A stretch of DNA of 5,576 nucleotides from an uncultured Collinsella sp. (GTDB lineage: Bacteria > Actinomycetota > Coriobacteriia > Coriobacteriales > Coriobacteriaceae), in the NCBI GenBank assembly GCA_900543275.1, contig UQQL01000093.1, positions 1 through 5,576 of the forward strand. The letters are read 5' to 3'. Under the pieces are notes generated by a model. That model did not search any database and was not told the DNA's origin. It saw nothing but the letters and a program-made list of their open reading frames with translations. Both the position numbers and the translations under genes were made by a program. Below are positions 1 to 5,310 of this stretch, in pieces; positions within the stretch are counted from its first letter, which is position 1, and the number at the start of each line of letters is the position of its first letter.

Positions 1-1
1 G

Positions 2-34
2 TCGTCGGCAGCGTCAGATGTGTATAAGAGACAG
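2..34 (+). other. Nextera read-1 sequencing adapter (artifact)
   Basis: These 33 bases match the Illumina Nextera transposase read-1 adapter as I know it: a 14-base primer part starting TCGTCGGCAGCGTC, then the 19-base Tn5 mosaic end AGATGTGTATAAGAGACAG at 16-34. The orientation is that of a library fragment, adapter first and insert directly after, so base 35 is the first base of real template. It is untrimmed library sequence left at a contig end, not a natural transposon end. Any gene call starting inside it, such as one using the ATG at 20, is invalid. Confidence 0.97.
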
Positions 35-64
35 GTATATAGAGTGTATATACTTTCTATATAT
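35..64. repeat. Phased AT-rich box array A (three boxes, 11-bp period)
   Basis: Three 8-bp boxes start at 35 (GTATATAG), 46 (GTATATAC) and 57 (CTATATAT), with 3-bp linkers AGT and TTT, giving an exact 11-bp period. The 15-mer GAGTGTATATACTTT at 42-56 recurs exactly at 3222-3236 and with one mismatch at 992-1006. The array ends directly at the stop codon of the ribbon-helix-helix gene. Because the adapter abuts its left side, it may be longer in the real plasmid. The likely role is a binding site or centromere for the partition protein. This role is inferred from its position and phasing. Confidence 0.7.
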
Positions 65-307
65 CTACTCTCGCTTCATCCGCATCTCGAGGCCCTCGAC
101 GATGAGACGCGAAACGGTCGTGTTGTGCTCGGCGGCATAGGCGGAGATCTCCGCCTTCTGCTCGTCCGTCACCCAGAATGTGATGCACTTCCCCTTCTTG
201 CGCGAGGACGTCGAATCCCCCTTGTGGCGCGTGTCCTGGTTGCCCATGAGAGTCGGGGCGGCCTCCTCCGGCACGGTCATGCGACGGACTGGTCTTTTAG
301 CCGGCAT
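65..307 (-). CDS. Small ribbon-helix-helix protein, probable ParB-type partner of ParA
   Basis: This 80-aa protein has a basic, probably flexible N-terminal tail (about residues 1-39, rich in K/R, S and T). A ribbon-helix-helix-like domain follows: strand KCITFWVT (40-47), helix 48-61, a turn at NTT (62-64) and a second helix at 65-79. This layout resembles ParG/omega-type plasmid partition proteins, which dimerize, bind short repeats as operator and centromere, and stimulate ParA. I chose the ATG at 307 because AGGAG lies 7 bases upstream; the in-frame ATG at 322 would place that Shine-Dalgarno inside the gene. The gene overlaps the parA 3' end by 11 bp, implying translational coupling. AT-rich box arrays lie at its stop codon and upstream of parA. 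A MobC-like or copy-control repressor role is possible but fits less well beside parA. Confidence 0.82.
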   Translation of the reverse strand: MPAKRPVRRMTVPEEAAPTLMGNQDTRHKGDSTSSRKKGKCITFWVTDEQKAEISAYAAEHNTTVSRLIVEGLEMRMKRE

Positions 308-923
308 AGCGAATCTCCTCATCGTTGCGCAGGATTTCCTTTAGCTCTTCCCAAATCTCCTCATAGCCGAAAAGGTCGTCACCGAATGAGTTGCCGAAGA
401 AATTTCGCAGACCCTCGCGGCGCCGGACCTGATGGTCAAAATAGCTCAAGTCGTTGTCTTCGATTTCGCTTTGGGCCTTCGCGAATGAAAGGGTATTGGC
501 GGCGACTTGCGTAAGTAGCACGCCGTAGAAAACGCCGCGCGTGGTGAGCGTACGGGCAGTCTCGATTGTCTTCACGACGTCGGCCGCCCCGGGACCCGTC
601 GGAACCACGACAAAATCTGATGCCTCGGCCGCCTCGTCCATGATGTTGCCGTTGGGCGGGCAATCGATAAAGATCCACTTGTCTGGGTCCTTGCGGTACT
701 TGATGCCAGCACGCCGCACCGTCGCCAGGTTCGCCGACGACACGGGAAACGGCAGAGAGTCGTCGTTCTGGTCAGCAAGAAGCGCCCAGAAGCTGGCGCT
801 CGATTGCGGATCGCAATCGTATACCTCGACGTCTTTGCCTTCGCGCTCGGCGGCCGTGGCCAAAGACATCGCGGTCGTTGTTTTGCCGACGCCTCCCTTT
901 AGATTCATCGCAGAGATAATCAT
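297..923 (-). CDS. parA: ParA-family plasmid partition ATPase (small, type Ib-like)
   Basis: This 208-aa Walker-type ATPase is expected to segregate the plasmid by ATP-dependent nucleoid binding, with cycling driven by its DNA-bound partner. Visible motifs are the deviant Walker A KGGVGKTT (residues 9-16, with the ParA/MinD signature lysine K9), Walker A' DCDPQ (36-40) and Walker B IFIDCPP (84-90, D87). There is no N-terminal DNA-binding extension, which is typical of type Ib ParA proteins; in these, the small partner protein rather than ParA represses the operon. I prefer the ATG at 923 over the ATG at 929: GAGGAG abuts the 929 codon with no spacer but lies 6 bases from the 923 codon. The gene is followed, with an 11-bp overlap, by the ribbon-helix-helix gene and preceded by an AT-rich inverted repeat. 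MipZ-like or MinD-like proteins are unlikely in this context. Confidence 0.92.
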   Translation of the reverse strand: MIISAMNLKGGVGKTTTAMSLATAAEREGKDVEVYDCDPQSSASFWALLADQNDDSLPFPVSSANLATVRRAGIKYRKDPDKWIFIDCPPNGNIMDEAAEASDFVVVPTGPGAADVVKTIETARTLTTRGVFYGVLLTQVAANTLSFAKAQSEIEDNDLSYFDHQVRRREGLRNFFGNSFGDDLFGYEEIWEELKEILRNDEEIRYAG

Positions 924-962
924 GGGCATCTCCTCAAGAACGCTGTTGTATCTAGCGGTATG

Positions 963-1006
963 TTAGATAGAAAGTATATACAGTTTATATAGACTGTATA
1001 TACTTT
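963..1006. repeat. Phased AT-rich box array B, with a perfect 14-bp inverted repeat, upstream of parA
   Basis: Four 8-bp boxes start at 963 (TTAGATAG, degenerate), 974 (GTATATAC), 985 (TTATATAG) and 996 (GTATATAC), with 3-bp linkers AAA, AGT and ACT, so the period is exactly 11 bp. The segment 971-984 (AAAGTATATACAGT) is the perfect reverse complement of 993-1006, with an 8-bp spacer. The site lies 40 to 83 bp upstream of the parA start and overlaps the last codons of the replication gene. This is the expected position for an operator controlling parA and its partner, possibly doubling as a centromere. I see no convincing -35/-10 pair, so no exact promoter is called. Confidence 0.75.
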
Positions 1007-3081
1007 TCTTTCAGTTCGGCAAGATCGTCGGCCGAAAGCACCCGGCCCGTGCTCCTTACGGCGCGCAATTCTGCGAACAGGTCGGGCGCCTCATGCCTCG
1101 CCCACTCAATTGCGGCATGGACGCCGAGCGCGCGAGCTTTCATCAAGTCGGAGCGCCTTCCCATAAGATCGGCAGCTGTCAACGCATCGAAGTAATCATC
1201 GGTCTCCGCATCCCACGATCGACGCTTCTCGTCGATGCCGAGCTTGATTTGGTTAAGCAGTTCTCCATTCTCGCGAACTATCCTCTCAACCTCGGCAGCG
1301 CCGGACAAACCGAAAAAGACGGACGTCTGCTCGGCCGGCTCCCACGGATGCGATGCGACGTGCTGGAGGACATGTTGCACGAGTCCCGAACGGTCGTTTT
1401 CGTATTTCTTCCTGAGCAGATCGGCCTGTTCCAGAATGGCCCGTCTCTGCTTGCGCTGCCCGATGTCGGCGGCAAGCTCGCGATTCTTGGCCGCCGCGTA
1501 TTCGCCTTGCCATCCGGGCCTGAGCCACTTGTACACGGTCGGCCGCGACACCCCCGCCTTGCGCGACAGGGCGGTAACGCTCAGCCCCGGATTCTCGGCG
1601 GCCGCCCTCCAGACCTGCATGGCCTTCTTCGGCGCTCCCTCCTCGTTCCACCAGTTGGTGCCGGCCGCCTTTTGGTTCAGGTCTCGCGTCATCCGGGCCT
1701 TCGCAAGCGAGAGGTCCTTCGGAAGTCTTTTCTCCGGCGGGTTGTTCCCATGCCCCATCTTCTCGCCATACGAGACCGCGGCCTTACGCTCGCAGAATGA
1801 CTGCGAATACCGGCGGGACCTACCTGCAGCTGAGCCGCCATCGAAGGCCTCGAGGGCCGCAGCGACGTCGTTCGCCGTGAACCTGTTGTCGGGTTCCACG
1901 GATAGGGCGTCGAATCGCTCCAGGAGGCCGTAGGCGTCATCTTCGAGCTCGTCATAGGACACCCCGCATTTGTTGGCCATGACGGCCAGGTAGAAAATGC
2001 ACCAGTAGCGATGGTTAACCGACACCTGCTCCCTGATGACACTGAGAATCCGGTCGTAAGCGGCGCGCCCATACGTCCACCCGCCTCGCGGCTTGCCCTC
2101 GACGACATGCTTCTCATACCACTCGGGCCACAGTTCCTTGGCTTCGGCCAAAGGGGTCTTCCTACGTACCTCCTGAGTGAGCTCCTGCAATGCGTCCAAA
2201 CCTGCCAGATCTTCCTTGTCTCTAAGGGACGGGATGAAGGAGAGCAGGTATGAAATGGTCGCCGGCGGGGTCGCGTCGTGCGAAAAACACTCGGCGACAT
2301 AGGGCTGTTTATATTTTGGGTTACCGATGTCACCATTGAGCTTCGTGGCGCTGCCGACCATTCGGAATCCCTGAAAGATGCCCTGCGTCTGCTTTTTGTC
2401 AGGATCGCTGGCACTCGTGTTGGCATTCCAGACGCGGTCGGTGAGCTCGCGCTTGAGGACCTGCAAGCCGGCAACGTAGCGCGTCATGAGCGGAACGGGC
2501 TTGTCGAGCTTGTAGACGACATGAAGGCCGGTGCCGGAGCTGACGAGATAGTTCGCGTGCGGAATCACGCCCCTGTCCATCTGACGAAGGAGGTTCGCAA
2601 GCTCCTTCTCACCGACATAGTCGAGGTCAATCATGATGGCATGCAGGTACCGAGCATTGCGGCTGTTGCGGGACTTGCCGTAATAGCTCACGGGGGCAAG
2701 GAACATGAACGTGTTCTGCTCGATTGACTGCCTCCGCAGACCCTCTAGCTCCTCAAGACCATCGTGCACGGTATAACGATGCATGATTCGCTTGACGAGC
2801 TTGTTGCCCTTGGAATCGGTCCCCTGATCAATCTCCTTGCCGGTATCCTCCAGAACAATCAGGTTGGGCATGCCGTCGGAGTCGGCTCCCTTTTTCTGAA
2901 GAGTCCCCTCAGGAAACAGCGACAAGTAGAAATCGTCGGGAAAACAGTAGTACCACCCGGGGGTGTCGAACAGCGTCTGGTTCCTGGTCTGGTTGGCGTG
3001 TCTCTCGTCCTCATACCATCTGCCGTCATGCGAACCGGGCTGCCCGCCACCAGACTGTTTGCGCTTCCTCGAAACCGGCAA
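985..3081 (-). CDS. Plasmid replication protein with AEP primase-like domain and C-terminal helix-turn-helix
   Basis: This 698-aa protein is probably the plasmid replication initiator/primase. The N-terminal half carries motifs resembling archaeo-eukaryotic primases: a hydrophobic strand with a DxD pair, AIMIDLDYVG (D152, D154); SSGTGLHVVY (181-190, H187); and FRMVGSATK (239-247), resembling the later nucleotide-binding motif. In such enzymes the acidic residues hold metal and the histidine contacts the nucleotide. A helical region at about 333-412 resembles a primase C-terminal domain. A helix-turn-helix is visible at about 497-522 (SVTALSRKAGVSRPTVYKWL), suggesting origin recognition, and 530-698 is charged and helical. 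I chose the TTG at 3081 because GGAGG lies 5 bases upstream. The frame stays open to an ATG at 3246, but that codon lies inside a palindrome and has no clear Shine-Dalgarno. The stop codon falls within AT-rich array B. No helicase motifs are seen, so host helicase is presumably recruited. Exact family is uncertain. Confidence 0.78.
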   Translation of the reverse strand: MPVSRKRKQSGGGQPGSHDGRWYEDERHANQTRNQTLFDTPGWYYCFPDDFYLSLFPEGTLQKKGADSDGMPNLIVLEDTGKEIDQGTDSKGNKLVKRIMHRYTVHDGLEELEGLRRQSIEQNTFMFLAPVSYYGKSRNSRNARYLHAIMIDLDYVGEKELANLLRQMDRGVIPHANYLVSSGTGLHVVYKLDKPVPLMTRYVAGLQVLKRELTDRVWNANTSASDPDKKQTQGIFQGFRMVGSATKLNGDIGNPKYKQPYVAECFSHDATPPATISYLLSFIPSLRDKEDLAGLDALQELTQEVRRKTPLAEAKELWPEWYEKHVVEGKPRGGWTYGRAAYDRILSVIREQVSVNHRYWCIFYLAVMANKCGVSYDELEDDAYGLLERFDALSVEPDNRFTANDVAAALEAFDGGSAAGRSRRYSQSFCERKAAVSYGEKMGHGNNPPEKRLPKDLSLAKARMTRDLNQKAAGTNWWNEEGAPKKAMQVWRAAAENPGLSVTALSRKAGVSRPTVYKWLRPGWQGEYAAAKNRELAADIGQRKQRRAILEQADLLRKKYENDRSGLVQHVLQHVASHPWEPAEQTSVFFGLSGAAEVERIVRENGELLNQIKLGIDEKRRSWDAETDDYFDALTAADLMGRRSDLMKARALGVHAAIEWARHEAPDLFAELRAVRSTGRVLSADDLAELKEKYIQSI

Positions 3082-3212
3082 AACGACCTCCAAAATGAAC
3101 AACGAACAACGCAAGGCAACACGTACTAGAACCCATAGCAGAGGCGACCCCGAGGGACTGCCCTGCTGGGCATACAGGACGTATTTGAAGGGTAAAGTTA
3201 TTTTACACTCTA
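3082..3212 (-). promoter_or_regulatory. Probable 5' leader of the replication gene
   Basis: This stretch upstream of the TTG start holds the GGAGG ribosome binding site (3087-3091) and two small potential hairpins on the minus strand: TGCCC/GGGCA around a 4-base loop at 3160-3172, and GTAAA/TTTAC at 3192-3206. A TAAAAT hexamer near 3200-3205, read on the minus strand, could be a -10 element, but I see no good -35. The rep frame is open through the whole stretch. Copy-control elements often occupy such leaders, but nothing here proves one. Confidence 0.35.
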
Positions 3213-3257
3213 GAAGTTCGGGAGTGTATATACTTTTTATATACACTCCCGAACTTC
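3213..3257. repeat. Perfect 20-bp-arm palindrome containing AT-rich array C
   Basis: The arm 3213-3232 (GAAGTTCGGGAGTGTATATA) is the perfect reverse complement of 3238-3257, around a 5-base spacer. It contains boxes GTATATAC (3226) and TTATATAC (3237) at the same 11-bp period as the other two arrays, and the 15-mer GAGTGTATATACTTT (3222-3236) identical to 42-56. It starts one base beyond the stop codon of the acr-like gene and lies about 130 bp upstream of rep. It could be an operator or origin/centromere site. As RNA it would form a long hairpin, but no U-tract follows on either strand, so a classical terminator is not supported. Confidence 0.75.
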
Positions 3258-3258
3258 C

Positions 3259-4314
3259 TTAGCCTTGGTGGACGATCTCGTCGGGCTCGCCGTCTCCGTT
3301 TACGTGGGTCGGCGGGACCCATTTGAGGATAAGCTCATCACCGAACCTGCCGTCGTCGCGGCCCTTGCGCTTACCGGTCCAGAAATGCTGCCAGTGGGCG
3401 CAGCGCACATGGGGGCGAACCGTCCTTGACGCCTCCGCCTTTGACGGTGCGCCCGATACGAACCGCCTCCTCTGGGCACCGAGGGCTCTGCCAATCTTTG
3501 CGCCGACCGTCCGGACGGTCTCGCCGTTCCGCTTCCTCCCATAGCCCCTGCCTCCGTTCACGGGGGCGTAGACGACCTCGACATCCTCTTCCTCTGAGAT
3601 TACGTACATGAGCGAATTCAGGATCGTCGACAGGGCGACCTTCATCTCATCGAAGCCGTCGGTTTCCTCGACCTCGGCGTCGCTGGGGTTCTCGGCCGGC
3701 GTCACCGAGCCCGGAAGGACCGTGACGCCCCTAATCAGGCTGCGCACCGTGACGCCGCGCTTGATGGGGACGGCGAAGAACACGCGGCCCCCGCTCTCGC
3801 TGATGGCGTCGATGGCAAGGAGCCTGCAGTCACTATCCGGGTGGGGACTGTCCTCTATATGGGCCAGGTAGCCGTCACCGCGGAACAGCTCGCCTCCCGT
3901 GAGCACCATCGTGAACTTGATGCTCACGTAGACGATCGGATACGGCAGCCTTTCGAAGATCTCGGTCGGTATCTCGTCGTCGATGTCGGTCTCGGGCATC
4001 TCGTCGGCGACGGCGCGGTCGAGCCTGTACACCTGGCGGCACGTCCTCCACCGCGACGCCCAAACGAGGTCGTCCGGCGCGAACTGGTCCGGAAACCTCG
4101 ATGCGGCGAGGTAGATGGCCGGTCCGAGCTTGGCCGGGTCTGAAACGCCAATCTCCGCCATGTCGTCCATTAGGTCAGCTGTGAACTCGCGGACGATCTC
4201 GTCCCTGAACCCGACGGTGCCGAGCTCGGCGACGTCCGCCATGTACTCCGGTTCTTCCTCGCAGATGGCGTTGAAGGCTTTTGTTGCCCTTGAAATCGGA
4301 TATCCCTTGCCCAT
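3259..4314 (-). CDS. AcrVA2-family protein, candidate anti-CRISPR against Cas12a
   Basis: This 351-aa protein has no signal peptide or membrane segment. Its C-terminal signature RPHVRCAHWQHFWTG (300-314) followed by LKWVPPTHVN (330-339) closely matches what I recall of AcrVA2 from Moraxella bovoculi (about 320 aa). Other blocks that fit are WRTCRQVYRLD (89-99), IPTEIFERLPYPIVYVSI (115-132) and the VGAKIGRALGAQRRRF region (270-285). AcrVA2 inhibits type V-A CRISPR; published work describes lowering of Cas12a by degradation of its mRNA during translation. An acidic, Pro-rich stretch at about 201-224 may be a linker. The ATG at 4314 has AGGAGG 6 bases upstream, and the gene starts 27 bp after the relaxase stop, so the two are probably co-transcribed. 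Homology is recognised from memory, without alignment. Cas12a inhibition in this host is inferred; the family is broad and members may target other transcripts or proteins. Confidence 0.72.
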   Translation of the reverse strand: MGKGYPISRATKAFNAICEEEPEYMADVAELGTVGFRDEIVREFTADLMDDMAEIGVSDPAKLGPAIYLAASRFPDQFAPDDLVWASRWRTCRQVYRLDRAVADEMPETDIDDEIPTEIFERLPYPIVYVSIKFTMVLTGGELFRGDGYLAHIEDSPHPDSDCRLLAIDAISESGGRVFFAVPIKRGVTVRSLIRGVTVLPGSVTPAENPSDAEVEETDGFDEMKVALSTILNSLMYVISEEEDVEVVYAPVNGGRGYGRKRNGETVRTVGAKIGRALGAQRRRFVSGAPSKAEASRTVRPHVRCAHWQHFWTGKRKGRDDGRFGDELILKWVPPTHVNGDGEPDEIVHQG

Positions 4315-4341
4315 TGTTCTCCTCCTTGGTCTGAACGGCGA

Positions 4342-5310
4342 TTACATGCCGTTGTCGTTCCCGTCGTCCATGGCGCGCTCGGCCATGCGGTACATGGCCA
4401 TGCCAGTGCCAAGGGCATGCTGGATGCCGCCGATGCTGAAGCCGCGCCCGAGCCTGTGCCCGCGGATGGCGGCGACCCTTATCCGCTCGCCACGCCCGTC
4501 CCTGCGGTCGTAAGTCGGACGGTACTCGAAAACGACGTCCTTCTTCTTCGCCTTGGTATCCCGGCTCAGCCGCATGTGGACGCCCCTCTTCTCAAGGGTC
4601 TCGTTGAGGGCGCGCATTTTGTTCTTGGCGTCGGACGCCGCGACCTCACGGACGCTCTCGCGGACGACACGCCGTACATGGTCCTGATCGGTCTCGAATC
4701 CGGCGGATCTCGCGAAGCCCGCCTCGCGGGCCATCTGCTCCCCGCGCGACTCCTGACGAGCATGGGATCTGCTGTTGCGCTGTCCGCGCTCGAGCTGCGA
4801 GAGTCCCCAGCGGGCGTCCATCTCGCGCATCCTCGACGCATGGAGGGTCTTCTGGCGGCTCGCGCGGCCCTCATCGAGCCTGCGGCCGTTCTCGAGGTCG
4901 GTGCGGTTGATGGCGATATGCACGGCGTAGCGGTCCGTTCCATCCTTCGAATGCTCGAGATGGAGCGCCCAGGCGGCCTCCTGGTTGGGGTAGTAGCGCT
5001 CCACCCACTCCCGGGCGAACCCCATGCACCCGGCCTTGGTGAGCTTGCCGCCATTGACGTCGCACTCGTCCGGGTTGAACGCGATTATCTGGTGGTAGCA
5101 GTAGGTCGTCTTGCAGCCGGCGCGGCCCGGGTCGTTGTGCCCATAGGCCTCGCGCGTGCGGTCCATCTCCCGGGCCCAACCGTCGGGGTCGTTGAGGTTC
5201 TGCGAGTCGAGGTCGAGCGCATCATGCTTCGCGCTCGACCTGTCGAGATACCCGGCCAAGCTCTTCATATGCTGGGCCGACGTGACGGCGACCTGCTTTA
5301 TGGCCGTCAT
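4342..5310 (-). CDS. MOBP/VirD2-like relaxase (mobilization nuclease)
   Basis: This 322-aa protein resembles Relaxase/MobA-VirD2 family enzymes, which nick oriT, stay covalently bound through a tyrosine and pilot the strand into the recipient. A candidate catalytic tyrosine is Y21 (SLAGYLDR). YCYHQIIAFNP (70-80) fits the conserved histidine-strand block. The metal-binding region is H117-x2-H120, then RYAVHIAIN (127-135, H131, N135), a variant of the usual HxDxxxxHxHxxxN. The C-terminal half has MRALNETLEKRGVHMRL (232-248) and an RGHRLGRGFSIGGI block (284-296), resembling the domain after the nuclease in many Bacillota/Actinomycetota relaxases. No primase or helicase domain is attached, so transfer would need a conjugation system from another element. 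The ATG overlaps the preceding stop as ATGA; GGGAGG lies 10 bases upstream, a long spacing that fits coupled translation. The acr-like gene follows closely. Confidence 0.85.
   Translation of the reverse strand: MTAIKQVAVTSAQHMKSLAGYLDRSSAKHDALDLDSQNLNDPDGWAREMDRTREAYGHNDPGRAGCKTTYCYHQIIAFNPDECDVNGGKLTKAGCMGFAREWVERYYPNQEAAWALHLEHSKDGTDRYAVHIAINRTDLENGRRLDEGRASRQKTLHASRMREMDARWGLSQLERGQRNSRSHARQESRGEQMAREAGFARSAGFETDQDHVRRVVRESVREVAASDAKNKMRALNETLEKRGVHMRLSRDTKAKKKDVVFEYRPTYDRRDGRGERIRVAAIRGHRLGRGFSIGGIQHALGTGMAMYRMAERAMDDGNDNGM

Noticed and set aside
16..34. Tn5 mosaic end as evidence of a natural transposon
   Set aside because: It is directly preceded by the read-1 primer sequence of the Nextera kit, sits at the very contig end, and no transposase is nearby.
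20..514. Plus-strand open frame of 164 codons
   Set aside because: Its ATG lies in the adapter and it runs antisense to the ribbon-helix-helix and parA genes.
35..1006. CRISPR-like array from the regularly spaced repeats
   Set aside because: The boxes are 8 bp with 3-bp linkers, with no spacer-length unique sequence and no cas genes; helical phasing explains them better.
985..3246. 753-aa version of the replication protein starting at the ATG at 3246
   Set aside because: That ATG is inside the palindrome without a clear Shine-Dalgarno, whereas the TTG at 3081 has GGAGG at 5 bases.
3213..3257. Intrinsic terminator after the acr-like gene
   Set aside because: The hairpin is strong, but no run of U follows on either strand, and its core matches the repeat boxes at the other two sites.
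4315..4341. oriT between the relaxase and the acr-like gene
   Set aside because: The 27-bp gap is filled mostly by the ribosome binding site and shows no inverted repeat; oriT is more likely beyond the right edge.
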